Below are positions 1 through 8,928 of a stretch of DNA of 64,000 nucleotides, piece by piece. This DNA is from Lachnospiraceae bacterium. Its GTDB lineage: Bacteria; Bacillota; Clostridia; Lachnospirales; Lachnospiraceae. Made by a program: the position numbers and the translations under genes. A model generated the notes under the pieces. It was not told the origin of the DNA. It saw only the letters and a list, made by a program, of their open reading frames with translations, and searched no databases. Every line of letters starts with the position of its first letter. Position 1 is the first letter of the stretch. The stretch spans positions 58,996 through 122,995 of the forward strand of contig JAGKTQ010000001.1 in assembly GCA_021153325.1 (NCBI GenBank). Direction: 5' to 3'.

Positions 1-120
1 TTTGATTACTATTCCACAAGACTGGGAACCGATGTAGAAGCCTTAAATAAGGTGATTGAAGGAAAAAAAGCATTGGAAGAGCTTGGTAAAACGCATATTT
101 CTATAGACGAAAGCCAATAA
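1..120 (+). CDS. dnaG: C-terminal end of DNA primase (partial)
   Basis: The window opens inside a reading frame that ends in TAA at 118-120, giving the last 39 residues of a protein ([12 protein letters not shown]...ISIDESQ). The tail is charged and helical, as in the DnaB-interacting C-terminus of DnaG. The identification rests mainly on context: dnaG directly precedes rpoD (sigA) in most Firmicutes, and only 20-32 nt separate this stop from the rpoD start. No catalytic motif is in view, so the call is an inference. Confidence 0.55.
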   Translation, partial: FDYYSTRLGTDVEALNKVIEGKKALEELGKTHISIDESQ

Positions 121-152
121 TATTTATTACTAATGGAAGGATGGACCATAAA

Positions 153-1265
153 ATGGACGAAAACACACAAGCAAAGTTTGAAGAGAAAGTAAAGGAACTT
201 CTCAATCTGGCAAAAAAGAAAAAGAATGTCCTTGAATATCAGGAAGTCAGTGATTTCTTTTCAGACCTGCCTTTAGAAGAGGAGCAATTTGAAAAAGTGC
301 TGGAAGCTTTGGAAGCAAGTAACATCGATGTTCTCCGTATTACAGAGGAGGATGATGTAGATGATGAAGAGATCATCCTGACGGAAGAAGACGAAGTCGA
401 TGTAGAAAATATTGATTTATCCGTTCCTGACGGAATCAGCATTGAAGATCCGGTTCGTATGTATTTGAAAGAAATCGGTAAAGTTCCGTTGCTTTCTGCA
501 GAAGAGGAAATTGAGCTGGCAAAAAGAATGGAATTAGGTGACGAAGAGGCAAAGAAGAGACTGGCAGAAGCAAATTTACGTCTGGTAGTCAGTATTGCAA
601 AACGTTACGTGGGACGTGGAATGCTTTTCCTTGATCTGATTCAGGAAGGTAATTTAGGTCTTATTAAGGCTGTAGAAAAATTTGATTATCGTAAAGGATA
701 TAAATTCTCTACCTATGCAACATGGTGGATTCGTCAGGCGATCACAAGAGCAATCGCAGATCAGGCAAGAACGATTCGTATTCCGGTGCATATGGTAGAA
801 ACAATTAACAAACTGATTCGTGTGAGCAGACAGTTATTGCAGGAATTAGGACGTGAACCCACTCCGGAAGAAATCGCAGAGGAAATGAATATGCCAGTAG
901 AGCGTGTTCGTGAGATATTAAAGATTTCTCAGGAACCGGTATCTTTGGAAACACCGATCGGTGAAGAAGAAGACAGTCATCTTGGTGATTTTATTCAGGA
1001 TGATAATGTTCCTGTTCCAGCCGATGCAGCAACATTCACTCTTTTAAAAGAGCAGCTGGTGGAAGTACTTGGTACTTTGACAGAAAGAGAGCAGAAGGTG
1101 CTCCGATTAAGATTCGGTTTAGACGATGGCAGAGCGAGAACATTGGAAGAAGTAGGAAAAGAATTTAATGTAACGCGTGAACGTATCCGTCAGATCGAAG
1201 CAAAAGCACTTAGAAAATTACGCCATCCAAGCAGAAGCCGTAAGTTGAAAGATTATCTTGATTAG
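153..1265 (+). CDS. rpoD: RNA polymerase primary sigma factor RpoD/SigA
   Basis: This is the housekeeping sigma-70 factor that directs RNA polymerase to -35/-10 promoters. About 370 aa, the short Gram-positive form. An acidic region 1.1-like N-terminus is followed by region 1.2 ([17 protein letters not shown]), region 2 ([41 protein letters not shown]), region 3, and the region 4 helix-turn-helix ([20 protein letters not shown]). The ATG at 153 is preferred because the GGAAGG/GGATGG Shine-Dalgarno at 135-144 is correctly spaced for it. The in-frame ATG at 141 touches that sequence and would add four residues. It is followed by trmK and a Nif3 gene, the same order as sigA-yqfN-yqfO in Bacillus. 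Confidence 0.97.
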   Translation: MDENTQAKFEEKVKELLNLAKKKKNVLEYQEVSDFFSDLPLEEEQFEKVLEALEASNIDVLRITEEDDVDDEEIILTEEDEVDVENIDLSVPDGISIEDPVRMYLKEIGKVPLLSAEEEIELAKRMELGDEEAKKRLAEANLRLVVSIAKRYVGRGMLFLDLIQEGNLGLIKAVEKFDYRKGYKFSTYATWWIRQAITRAIADQARTIRIPVHMVETINKLIRVSRQLLQELGREPTPEEIAEEMNMPVERVREILKISQEPVSLETPIGEEEDSHLGDFIQDDNVPVPADAATFTLLKEQLVEVLGTLTEREQKVLRLRFGLDDGRARTLEEVGKEFNVTRERIRQIEAKALRKLRHPSRSRKLKDYLD

Positions 1266-1313
1266 AAGAAATAAAAAAACGATAGATTTTAAGAAGAGGC
1301 GGATAAAAGATAA

Positions 1314-2039
1314 ATGGAATTATCCAAAAGATTATATGCGGTTGCTGCTATGGTTACACCCGGAAATATTGTTTGCGATGTAGGGTGTGACCATGGTTAT
1401 GTATCGATATTTTTGGTAGAAACAAAGAAAAGTCCAAAGATTTATGCGATGGATGTTAATAAAGGACCGTTGGAACGGGCAGCGGAGCACGTGAAAGAAG
1501 CCGGCTTACAGGATTACATAGAGCTGATACTTTCAGATGGACTCATCGGTATGCCGGAAGGAAAGGCAGATACACTGATCTGCGCTGGAATGGGTGGAAG
1601 ACTTGTGATAAAGATTTTATCGGAGAGCATGGAAAAAGTGCGGAAGATGAAAGAACTTATTCTGCAGCCACAGTCGGAGCTCGGATTGGTACGGAAATAT
1701 TTGAAAGAGCAGGGCTTTATGATAGACGAGGAGGACATGGTGAAGGAGGATGGAAAATTCTATCCGATCCTTCATGTATGTGTTTCCCATGGGGGATCAA
1801 AAGCAAAAAAAATAGCTGATGAAGCAAAGCAGACAGTCTTTTATAAATATGGTGAAAGACTGTTGTTAAAGAAACATCCGGTCTTAAAAGAATATCTTTT
1901 GTGGGAAGAAGGACTTTTAGACCAAATTGGGGTAGAACTTAAAAAGTCCGGCAGCGATACGGAAAAGACAAAGGAACGGCTTTGTACGCTGGAAGAGGAC
2001 AGGCAGCTGAATAAAGAAGCCATGAAATATTTTGAATAA
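1314..2039 (+). CDS. trmK: tRNA (adenine22-N1)-methyltransferase TrmK
   Basis: This 241-aa class I SAM-dependent methyltransferase matches TrmK/YqfN, which makes m1A22 in tRNA. The SAM-binding loop is CDVGCDHGYVSIFLV near residue 20. The acidic strand-2 end is YAMDVNKGP, and the family motifs AGMGGRLVIKIL and LQPQSE follow. The C-terminal third is helical and charged, as in the TrmK coiled-coil domain. An AGAGGCGG-like Shine-Dalgarno precedes the ATG. It lies 48 nt downstream of rpoD and is probably co-transcribed with it and with the Nif3-family gene. Confidence 0.92.
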   Translation: MELSKRLYAVAAMVTPGNIVCDVGCDHGYVSIFLVETKKSPKIYAMDVNKGPLERAAEHVKEAGLQDYIELILSDGLIGMPEGKADTLICAGMGGRLVIKILSESMEKVRKMKELILQPQSELGLVRKYLKEQGFMIDEEDMVKEDGKFYPILHVCVSHGGSKAKKIADEAKQTVFYKYGERLLLKKHPVLKEYLLWEEGLLDQIGVELKKSGSDTEKTKERLCTLEEDRQLNKEAMKYFE

Positions 2040-2091
2040 AACAGAGAGGTATACAAATATATTTTATTGGGGCTAGAAAGGAAGGGGTTAT

Positions 2092-2874
2092 ATGAAGTGT
2101 AGTGAAATTATGGAAAAGCTGGAAGCAATCGCACCGGTTTGCTATGCCGAAGAATGGGATAATGTTGGATTTCTAGCAGGCAGACGGGAGAAAGAAGTAC
2201 AGACCGTATTCATTGCCCTTGATGCAACCGATGCAGTGATCGATGAGGCAATAGAAGTCGGCGCAGATATGATTCTGACACATCATCCTTTGATATTTAA
2301 GCCACTTACAAGGGTGAACGAGGATGACTTTATTGGAAGAAGACTGATAAGACTTATACAGAATGATATAAGCTATTATGCGATGCATACAAATTTTGAT
2401 GTGATGGGCATGGCAGAGGCAGCTTCCGAGGAAATGGGGCTTTTACAGCCGAAGGTCTTAATGGTTACTTATGAAAACGGACAAAAAGCAGAAGGGATCG
2501 GCAGATATGGAAAACTGAAAGAGGTGTTGTCACTTTCGGAATGTGCTGCTTATGTAAAAGAAGTGTTCCGACTGGAACATGTCAATGTATATGGAGATTT
2601 GGAAACATCGATTACGGTAGCTGCTATTTCACCGGGATCAGGAAAAAGTGTGGTAAAAGATGCCGTGGCAGCAGGCGTGGATGTGTTAATAACCGGTGAC
2701 GTGGATCATCATATGGGAATTGATTTACAAGCGCAGGGGATTTGCGTAATTGATGCAGGACATTATGGGATCGAGAAAATTTTTGTTCCATATATGAAGG
2801 ACTTTTTAAAGAAAGAAATTCCTTCGGTACAGATCTGTATGGCTGAGGAAAAAAATCCTTATTGCACATTGTAA
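2092..2874 (+). CDS. Nif3-like dinuclear metal centre protein (DUF34/YqfO)
   Basis: A 260-aa Nif3/DUF34 family protein. It carries the conserved metal-ligand motifs: LTHHPLIFKPL (His pair), AMHTNFDVM (His, Asp), TGDVDHHMGIDL and DAGHYGIE (His, Glu). The fold binds two metal ions at the mouth of a toroidal hexamer. The biochemical role is still debated (metal insertion or GTP cyclohydrolase-linked functions have been proposed). It lacks the inserted PII-like domain that Bacillus YqfO has, so it is the short form. An AAGGAAGGGG Shine-Dalgarno is present. It follows trmK in the conserved sigA-trmK-yqfO order. Confidence 0.93.
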   Translation: MKCSEIMEKLEAIAPVCYAEEWDNVGFLAGRREKEVQTVFIALDATDAVIDEAIEVGADMILTHHPLIFKPLTRVNEDDFIGRRLIRLIQNDISYYAMHTNFDVMGMAEAASEEMGLLQPKVLMVTYENGQKAEGIGRYGKLKEVLSLSECAAYVKEVFRLEHVNVYGDLETSITVAAISPGSGKSVVKDAVAAGVDVLITGDVDHHMGIDLQAQGICVIDAGHYGIEKIFVPYMKDFLKKEIPSVQICMAEEKNPYCTL

Positions 2875-2891
2875 AGGAGGAAAACAGGGGC

Positions 2892-4547
2892 ATGGTTACA
2901 GTAAAGATAGATGGTGAAAGTAAACAGTATCCGAAAGGAACTCTTTTTGAAGTAATTGCAAATGACTACCAGGAAAAATATAAGCATATGATCGCGGCAG
3001 TTGTAGAGAACGGAAAAATCAGAGAGCTTTCGAAAAAGTTGACGAAAGATTGTGAGATCAAGTTCATTACACTGAAAGATACGATCGGACATATGACCTA
3101 TGTGCGTACAGCACTTATGATCATGTTAAAAGCCATTGAAGATGTAGTTGGAAAAGAAAAAATCACAAAACTTAAAGTGGATTTTGCGATTGGACATGGC
3201 TATTATTGTGCAGCAGAAGGTGATTTTAAAATTGACAGTCAGCTTGTAGATGAGATCAACGACAGAATGAATGATCTTGTAGAAGCTAAAATCCCGATCA
3301 CAAAGCGTCCGTACCATGTGGACGAGGCAATGACGCTTTTCCATGAACAGGGCATGCACGACAAAGAAAAATTATTTAAGTATAGACGAAGTTCGTATAT
3401 TAATGTATACTGCATGGATGGGTACTATGATTATTACTATGGTTATATGTTCCCAGATACTTCTTATATAAAATACTTTAATGTCATTGCTTATGACGGT
3501 GGTTTTATGCTGCTTCTTCCGGGTAAGGATGAGCCGGATAAGATTTCCTTCTTTGAACCGAGAGAGAAGCTTTTTAATACGTTAAAGGAAGCGGACGATT
3601 GGGGCAAAAAGCTGGGAGTTGATACGGTAGGAGATTTGAATGACCAGATCTGCAAAGGAAATATCAATAATCTGATCCTAGTGCAGGAGGCATTACAGGA
3701 GCGTAAGATCGGTGAAATCGCAAAGGAAATTGCAGAGCGTGGCGGAGTGAAATTCGTTATGATCGCAGGACCTTCTTCATCCGGTAAGACGACGTTCTCT
3801 CATCGACTTTCTATTCAGCTCAAGACTTATGGCTTGACACCACATCCGATCGCGATAGATGATTATTTTGTGAATCGAGATAAAACACCGAGAGATGAAA
3901 ACGGTGATTACAATTTTGAGTGTCTTGAAGCAATTGACATTGAGCAGTTCAATAAGGATATGTGTGATTTGCTTGCCGGAAAGACGGTACAGCTTCCGAG
4001 CTTTAATTTCATGAATGGACGTAGAGAATATAATGGAAATTATAAGACACTTGGACCGGATGATATTCTTGTCATTGAAGGAATCCATGGTCTGAATGAT
4101 AAAATGTCCTATGCCCTTCCGAATGAGAGCAAATACAAAATTTATATCAGTGCTCTTACCAGCTTGAACATTGATGAGCACAATCGTATTCCGACAACGG
4201 ATGGAAGGCTCTTAAGAAGAATGGTAAGAGATGCCAGAACACGCGGTGCATCCGCAAAGAGAACAATAGAAATGTGGCCTTCTGTAAGACGTGGTGAAGA
4301 AGAAAACATTTTCCCATTTCAGGAAAGTGCAGATGCCATGTTCAATTCGGTTCTGATCTATGAACTTGCTGTATTAAAACAGTTTGCAGAGCCATTGCTG
4401 TTTAGCATTGGAAAAGACGAACCGGAATATCATGAAGCCAAAAGGCTTTTGAAATTTTTAGGTTATTTCATAGGTGTGAGCAGTGAAAATCTGCCGAACA
4501 ATTCCATTTGCAGGGAGTTTGTAGGCGGTTCCTGTTTCAAGGTTTGA
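2892..4547 (+). CDS. TGS-domain nucleoside (uridine) kinase-like protein
   Basis: A 551-aa protein with an N-terminal TGS domain (VTVKIDGESKQYPKGTLFEVIA). A threonyl-tRNA-synthetase-like second domain follows (about 60-270, with RPYHVDEAMTLFHEQGMHDKEKLFKY). The C-terminus is a uridine kinase/phosphoribulokinase domain with Walker A GPSSSGKTTFSHRL near residue 297, AIDDYFVNRDKTPRDE and VIEGIHGLND. This is the usual architecture of Clostridia 'nucleoside kinase' proteins, and the substrate has not been settled. The ATG at 2892 follows a strong AAAGGAGG at 2873-2880. A 30-nt longer in-frame start at 2862 would overlap the Nif3 gene. The stop lies just before rnpB. Confidence 0.9.
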   Translation: MVTVKIDGESKQYPKGTLFEVIANDYQEKYKHMIAAVVENGKIRELSKKLTKDCEIKFITLKDTIGHMTYVRTALMIMLKAIEDVVGKEKITKLKVDFAIGHGYYCAAEGDFKIDSQLVDEINDRMNDLVEAKIPITKRPYHVDEAMTLFHEQGMHDKEKLFKYRRSSYINVYCMDGYYDYYYGYMFPDTSYIKYFNVIAYDGGFMLLLPGKDEPDKISFFEPREKLFNTLKEADDWGKKLGVDTVGDLNDQICKGNINNLILVQEALQERKIGEIAKEIAERGGVKFVMIAGPSSSGKTTFSHRLSIQLKTYGLTPHPIAIDDYFVNRDKTPRDENGDYNFECLEAIDIEQFNKDMCDLLAGKTVQLPSFNFMNGRREYNGNYKTLGPDDILVIEGIHGLNDKMSYALPNESKYKIYISALTSLNIDEHNRIPTTDGRLLRRMVRDARTRGASAKRTIEMWPSVRRGEEENIFPFQESADAMFNSVLIYELAVLKQFAEPLLFSIGKDEPEYHEAKRLLKFLGYFIGVSSENLPNNSICREFVGGSCFKV

Positions 4548-4566
4548 TAATAATAGAAAAGATACG

Positions 4567-4934
4567 ATATTAAGTAGAACGAATGATCGCGGCTGTCTTT
4601 ATGACAGGTGAGGAAAGTCCGGGCTTCGCAGGGCAGGATGCCGGATAACGTCCGGTGGAGGTGACTCCAAGGCTAGTGCAACAGAAATATACCGCTGGGT
4701 GGCTTGCTACCCAGTAAGGGTGGAAAGGCAGTGTAAGAGACTACCGTCCCGTTGGTAACAACGGGAGCCATGTAAACCCCATCCGAAGCAAGGCTAAAAA
4801 GAAAGCAATAGGTTTGCCCGACCTGCTTTCAGGTGAGCCGCTTGAAGCTGCTGGCAACAGTAGTTCTAGATAGATGATCATTCGATGACATTTCGTCATC
4901 CGACATAACCCGGCTTACGTGTCTGCTTAATATT
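4567..4934 (+). ncRNA. rnpB: RNase P RNA, bacterial class A
   Basis: Catalytic RNA of ribonuclease P, which matures tRNA 5' ends. The conserved core is directly visible: GAGGAAAGTCCGGGC (P4 5' half region) at about 4610-4624, ACAGAAATATACCGC, GGGTGGAAAGGCAGTG, AAGAGACTACCG, TAGATAGATGATCA, and the 3' P4 half GACATAACCCGGCTTAC near 4902-4918. The ends were placed from P1, where 4567-4578 pairs with 4922-4933 over 12 bp with one G-U. Mature ends may be a few nt shorter. A class A layout is inferred from the overall order of elements. It is followed by a strong terminator. Confidence 0.95.
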
Positions 4935-4946
4935 TAGTATTTGAAA

Positions 4947-5009
4947 AGGGGCTTTCATATCAGTATAATGTTCGTACATCATTGTGCTAATGTGAAAGCC
5001 TCTTTTTTT
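4947..5009 (+). terminator. Rho-independent terminator of rnpB
   Basis: AGGGGCTTTCATAT (4947-4960) pairs with ATGTGAAAGCCTCT (4990-5003). Seven U residues follow. The T tract also forms one arm of a second palindrome at 5003-5041. Confidence 0.85.
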
Positions 5010-5041
5010 AACTCATAGGAAATTCCTATGTGTTAAAAAAG
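5003..5041. repeat. Short palindrome overlapping the rnpB terminator
   Basis: A near-perfect inverted repeat centred on 5022. The core CATAGGAAATTCCTATG is flanked by TTTTTTAAC/GTTAAAAAA arms, giving about 19 bp per arm with one mismatch (5013/5031). Its left arm uses the T run of the rnpB terminator, so the two hairpins are mutually exclusive. It may act as a second terminator, possibly for - strand transcripts. Confidence 0.7.
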
Positions 5042-5077
5042 AGAGACTAGAGCTTAAATAGGCAGGTAGGAATAAGT

Positions 5078-5941
5078 ATGACTGGACGAGTGAAAAAAGG
5101 AATAAAATCTTGCTGTAAAATAATGTTGTTTATAGTAGGATTCTTTTTGTGTCCACTGGAAGCAGACGCAGAAGCAGATTTTTCAGATTATACAAGTGTA
5201 CGTCATCCGTTGATACAGGCAACGGATGTAGTGGAAGAATACGAGGGGTTGGAAGCTCTTGGATTTTTGGATACAGGAAAATGGGACAACAATTTGGAAC
5301 CATCCGTGACAGAGCAATCCGAATACGGGGCACTTTTGCAGAGCCTGCAAAGAGAAAATGCCTATGAAAAGGCACGTGCTTCTATTGTACAGATTAATAT
5401 GGGTGCGTATTACGGAAGTGGTGTGATATGGGATTTGCAGGATGAAAATATCATCCTTGTATCCAACGCACATCTTTTACAAAATGGAGAAAAGGGTTTG
5501 GTTACTTTTGGTAATGGGGTTTCGGTGGAAGCAACTGTTATGGGAGTTTCTGACACATTAGATATTGGTTTTGTGGAAGTTCCCCTTTCCTCGTTAACAA
5601 GAGAGGACTGGCTGCTGCTTCGTTTTGCAGATAAGGACGAGGGAAATTATCAATCGCTATTGCCGGGAGATGAAATTTTTGTCATCGGTTCTTCTACAGG
5701 AACGGGGCAGGATTATTATGAGGGAACGATAGGAAATGTGGCTTATTACTTTCCAGAGTTTGGAACGAATATGCTGTATGGATATTGTGAGGCGCTGCCG
5801 GGTATGTCAGGTGGCGGAACCTTTGATAAATATGGTCATTTTATTGGGATGGTGACGGCAGGGACGGAGAATGGGGAAATCGCGAGTCTCCCGCTGGAAA
5901 CCATACTGGAAGAATATGAAAAGGTGCTAAAATATCCATGA
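5078..5941 (+). CDS. Secreted trypsin-like serine protease
   Basis: A 287-aa chymotrypsin-fold (S1-type) protease. Residues 1-33 form a signal peptide (KKGIKSCCK, then a hydrophobic stretch ending ADAEA), so export is expected. A complete triad can be read: His132 in SNAHLL, Asp162 in TLDIGFVEV and Ser244 in PGMSGGGTFD. There is no PDZ domain, unlike DegP/HtrA proteases, and the total length fits a single protease domain after a 70-residue N-terminal extension. A GGTAGGAA Shine-Dalgarno precedes the ATG. No good promoter is visible between it and rnpB. The substrate is unknown. Confidence 0.8.
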   Translation: MTGRVKKGIKSCCKIMLFIVGFFLCPLEADAEADFSDYTSVRHPLIQATDVVEEYEGLEALGFLDTGKWDNNLEPSVTEQSEYGALLQSLQRENAYEKARASIVQINMGAYYGSGVIWDLQDENIILVSNAHLLQNGEKGLVTFGNGVSVEATVMGVSDTLDIGFVEVPLSSLTREDWLLLRFADKDEGNYQSLLPGDEIFVIGSSTGTGQDYYEGTIGNVAYYFPEFGTNMLYGYCEALPGMSGGGTFDKYGHFIGMVTAGTENGEIASLPLETILEEYEKVLKYP

Positions 5942-5958
5942 AATAATTTAGAGTGATA

Positions 5959-5987
5959 TTGATTCACTATCATTTTTGGAGTAGAAT
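5959..5987 (+). promoter_or_regulatory. Promoter candidate for the CobW cluster
   Basis: TTGATT (5959-5964), 17-nt spacer, TAGAAT (5982-5987). A small inverted repeat AGTGA-N7-TCACT overlaps the -35 box and could be an operator or a weak terminator stem for the protease gene. Confidence 0.45.
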
Positions 5988-6066
5988 AGGGAAAGGTTGG
6001 CAAAAATGAAATGAAAAGATACACATAAATATTTGGTGAAAGATTTGAGAAAGGAAGAAAAGTAAC

Positions 6067-7293
6067 ATGACAAAGATTGATATTGTGTCCGGTTTTTTGG
6101 GAGCTGGAAAAACAACACTTATTAAAAAACTTTTGAAAGAAGCATTAGCAGGAACCAAGGTCGTGCTGATCGAAAACGAATTTGGTGAAATCGGCGTAGA
6201 TGGCGGATTTTTGAAGGAAGCAGGTATTGAAATCAAGGAAATGAATTCCGGTTGTATCTGCTGTTCTTTAGTAGGTGACTTTGGAACTTCCCTGCAGGAG
6301 GTGCTCACAACCTATGAGCCAGAAAGAGTTCTGATCGAGCCTTCAGGAGTAGGTAAGCTTTCTGATGTTATGAAAGCGGTACAGGATGTAAAAACAGATG
6401 TAGAAGTGCAGTTAAATAGTGCAGTTGCTGTTGTAGATGCTTCTAAGTGCAAAATGTATATTAAAAATTTTGGTGAATTTTTCATTAATCAGATCGAACA
6501 TGCCGGAACAATCATTTTGAGCCGTACAGATAAACTTAGCGAAGAAAAAGTTGAGCAGTGCGTAGCAATGATTCGTGAACACAATGAAAAAGCGGCTATT
6601 ATTACAACCCCATGGGAGCAGTTAGATGGAAAAGGCATTTTAGATACGATTGAAGGGGCAAAAGATCTGGAAGCAGAATTGATGAAAGAAGTTATGGAGC
6701 ATGCACACCATGAGCATGATGAAAATTGTACTTGTGGCTGTCATGATCATGAACACGAACACCATCATCACCACCATGATGACGAGCATGAGCACCACCA
6801 TCACCACGATGGAGAATGCTGCGAGCATGAGCATCATCATCATGATCACGACGGAGAATGCTGTGAACACGAACATCATCATCACCACGACGGAGAATGC
6901 TGTGATCACGAACATCATCACCACGACGGAGAATGCTGTGAACACGAACATCATCATCACCATGATGGAGAATGTGGCTGTGGACATGATCATGGGCATG
7001 AAGGACATCATCATGCAGATGAAGTATTTACAAGTTGGGGAATGGAAACACCGGCTTCTTATACAAAGGAAGATATTACAGCAATATTAGAAGCATTAGG
7101 CGAGGAAGAAAAATACGGTTTTGTACTTCGTGCGAAAGGAATGGTTCCAGCTGGAGATGGTACATGGGTATACTTCGATTACGTGCCGGGGGAAAGCGAT
7201 GTAAGAGAAGGAAAACCAGAATATACGGGAAAATTCTGTGTCATTGGCTCGGGATTAAAGGAAGAAAACTTAGAGAAATTATTTAAAAAATAA
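6067..7293 (+). CDS. CobW/COG0523-family GTPase with His/Cys metal-binding repeats
   Basis: A 408-aa G3E-family P-loop GTPase of the metallochaperone group (Zn, Co or Ni delivery). It shows Walker A GFLGAGKTT (residues 9-17), ENEFGEIGVD, the metal-binding GCICC motif (62-66), the IEPSG strand and SRTDK as the base-recognition element. The CobW C-terminal domain covers about 321-408. In between, residues 212-320 are an extremely His-rich linker containing five DGEC units, three of them continuing as C-[ED]-HEHHH. This points to strong Zn/Ni-type buffering. The metal cannot be told from sequence. A GAAAGGAAG Shine-Dalgarno is present. A lipoprotein gene and a second CobW-like GTPase follow. Confidence 0.9.
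   Translation: MTKIDIVSGFLGAGKTTLIKKLLKEALAGTKVVLIENEFGEIGVDGGFLKEAGIEIKEMNSGCICCSLVGDFGTSLQEVLTTYEPERVLIEPSGVGKLSDVMKAVQDVKTDVEVQLNSAVAVVDASKCKMYIKNFGEFFINQIEHAGTIILSRTDKLSEEKVEQCVAMIREHNEKAAIITTPWEQLDGKGILDTIEGAKDLEAELMKEVMEHAHHEHDENCTCGCHDHEHEHHHHHHDDEHEHHHHHDGECCEHEHHHHDHDGECCEHEHHHHHDGECCDHEHHHHDGECCEHEHHHHHDGECGCGHDHGHEGHHHADEVFTSWGMETPASYTKEDITAILEALGEEEKYGFVLRAKGMVPAGDGTWVYFDYVPGESDVREGKPEYTGKFCVIGSGLKEENLEKLFKK
6808..7002 (+). repeat. In-gene tandem repeat encoding DGEC-His units
   Basis: Five repeat units start at 6808, 6850, 6889, 6925 and 6964 with GA[CT]GGAGAATG and run on into CAT/CAC-rich tails. Unit lengths are 42, 39, 36 and 39 nt, always in frame, so copy number can vary without breaking the gene. 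The last unit diverges to CGCGHDHGHEGHHH. Confidence 0.9.
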
Positions 7294-7336
7294 GCATATA
7301 TTTCAAATATAATAGTGGTTGTTAAAAGGGGAAAAT

Positions 7337-7975
7337 ATGAAAAAGAGATTGATAACAGTAGTTATTTTAAGCGCAAGTATACTGGCGCTTGGCGGTTGCA
7401 ATGGAAAGCAAAGCGATTTAAAGACAAAGGGAATGGAATTGATTTCCTTAATGGATGAAAAGGCTTCTAGTGAACCATATGCCGAAATCCTTTCTGGCGG
7501 AGGAGAGGTTGCAGAAAAAGTGATGCAATTTGGGGAAGGGGATTATACGACTCCAAGCAGAGTATTTGAGATAAAACTTCCGCAGGATGAATATTTGGAA
7601 GGAATGGGAGCAGATTTGTCCAATATGTCAGAGACACTGAAGGAAGACTTATATGATAGAATTGGCAATGCATTATGTTCCACATTGAATGGGCAGGAGG
7701 GCGCAGTAAGTCTTGCTGCAGCAAGTGTAGCTCAGAGCAGCACCGCTTTTGTAGGTGAGTTAAAAACAGATGTTATTTATTTGTATCAGTTTGAAGATAA
7801 GGGCAATGCAGTTATGGTTTCTTTTGCGCCGGCAGAAGAAAATGTAATATCGGCTTCTGCAATGTTCTTAGCGAATGAAGAATGGAATAGTTTAGAGACA
7901 GCAGAGGAAATTCAGGATTATCTAAGTCTTACTTTAGGTGGACTGGAAGGTATCGAAGTCACTGCTTTAGACTAA
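7337..7975 (+). CDS. Lipoprotein of unknown function
   Basis: A 212-aa protein that starts MKKRLITVVILS and has a lipobox LALGGC near residue 21, so it should be a lipid-anchored surface protein. The mature part is acidic and helical, with no motif I recognise with certainty. It resembles small DUF4358-like lipoproteins of Lachnospiraceae, but that is only an impression. The ATG at 7337 has an AAGGGGAAA Shine-Dalgarno; a TTG 18 nt upstream is less likely. It sits 43 nt after one CobW GTPase and 14 nt before another, which suggests a role in metal capture or handling. Confidence 0.7.
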   Translation: MKKRLITVVILSASILALGGCNGKQSDLKTKGMELISLMDEKASSEPYAEILSGGGEVAEKVMQFGEGDYTTPSRVFEIKLPQDEYLEGMGADLSNMSETLKEDLYDRIGNALCSTLNGQEGAVSLAAASVAQSSTAFVGELKTDVIYLYQFEDKGNAVMVSFAPAEENVISASAMFLANEEWNSLETAEEIQDYLSLTLGGLEGIEVTALD

Positions 7976-7989
7976 CGGAAAGGAATAGT

Positions 7990-8919
7990 ATGAAACCTGT
8001 ATATATTATTAATGGCTTTTTGGAGAGCGGAAAGTCAGAGTTTATCACTTATACACTGGAACAGCCATATTTTCAGATCAAAGGAAAGACCTTGATTCTT
8101 TTATGTGAAGAAGGCGAAATAGAGTATGAGGAAGAGCTTTTAAAACAAAGCCGTTCCGTCGTAGAATTGATCGAGGATGAAGAAGATTTTAATCCATCTA
8201 ATTTGATCGAATTGGAGAAAAAGCATAAACCGGAAAGAATCGTTATTGAATACAATGGTATGTGGAATTTTAAAAATATGAAGCTGCCATGGCATTGGAA
8301 AATAGAGCAGCAGATCACGACGATCGATGCATCTACCTTCCCGATGTATTTTAATAACATGAAGTCCTTGCTTGCTGAAATGGTAAGAAAATCAGAAATG
8401 ATCATTTTTAATCGTTGTGACGGTGTAGAAGACTTAAATACTTATAAGAGAAATATAAAAGCGATCAATGCGAAAGCAGAGATCATTTTTGAAGATTCTA
8501 ACGGTGAAGTGAATGAGATTATGGAGGATGATCTTCCGTATGACTTAAAACAGGATAATCTGGCATTAGATGACTATGGTTATGGAATCTGGTATTTGGA
8601 TTCTTTAGATCATTTAGAGAGATATATTGGAAAAACAGTGGAATTTGTTGCAATGGTCTTAAAACCGGAAAAATTCCCGAAAGGGTATTTTGTCCCGGGA
8701 AGAATGGCAATGACCTGTTGTGCAGATGATATGGCATTTTTAGGTTTTGCCTGTGAGTATGATGGTGCAGACGCGTTGACGCAGAAGCAGTGGGTGAAAG
8801 TAAAAGCGACTGTTTCTAAAGAATACTGGGCAGATTATAATGGAGAAGGACCTGTATTACATGCAGTCAGCGTAGAACCGACAAAGGCACCGAAGGAAGA
8901 AGTTATTAGTTTTGTTTAG
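7990..8919 (+). CDS. Second CobW-like GTP-binding protein
   Basis: A 309-aa G3E/CobW-related P-loop protein. The Walker A is unusual (GFLESGKSEF, residues 9-18) and the GCxCC metal motif is missing. The equivalent of the guanine-recognition loop reads FNRCDG in place of the usual NKxD-type motif. These changes suggest a divergent paralogue that may not handle metal like the upstream gene. The C-terminal half (about 200-309) has a CobW_C-like or permease-associated beta region. It starts right after the lipoprotein gene with a GGAAAGG Shine-Dalgarno and is followed 9 nt later by the S4-domain gene, so the whole set looks like one operon. Confidence 0.8.
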   Translation: MKPVYIINGFLESGKSEFITYTLEQPYFQIKGKTLILLCEEGEIEYEEELLKQSRSVVELIEDEEDFNPSNLIELEKKHKPERIVIEYNGMWNFKNMKLPWHWKIEQQITTIDASTFPMYFNNMKSLLAEMVRKSEMIIFNRCDGVEDLNTYKRNIKAINAKAEIIFEDSNGEVNEIMEDDLPYDLKQDNLALDDYGYGIWYLDSLDHLERYIGKTVEFVAMVLKPEKFPKGYFVPGRMAMTCCADDMAFLGFACEYDGADALTQKQWVKVKATVSKEYWADYNGEGPVLHAVSVEPTKAPKEEVISFV

Positions 8920-8928
8920 GAGCGATTT

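Noticed and set aside
4544..4572. Separate rnpB promoter (TTGATA, 17 nt, ATATTA)
   Set aside because: The -10-like bases are part of the P1 stem, so the start would fall inside the RNA. Processing from an upstream transcript is equally likely.
6808..7002. Regular repeats that could suggest a CRISPR array
   Set aside because: The units are contiguous, in frame and coding; there are no unique spacers and no cas genes.
6640..7090. Long open frames on both strands across the His-rich part of the CobW gene
   Set aside because: They arise from the CAT/CAC repeats and encode low-complexity Met/Val/Thr runs. The CobW frame has all family motifs.
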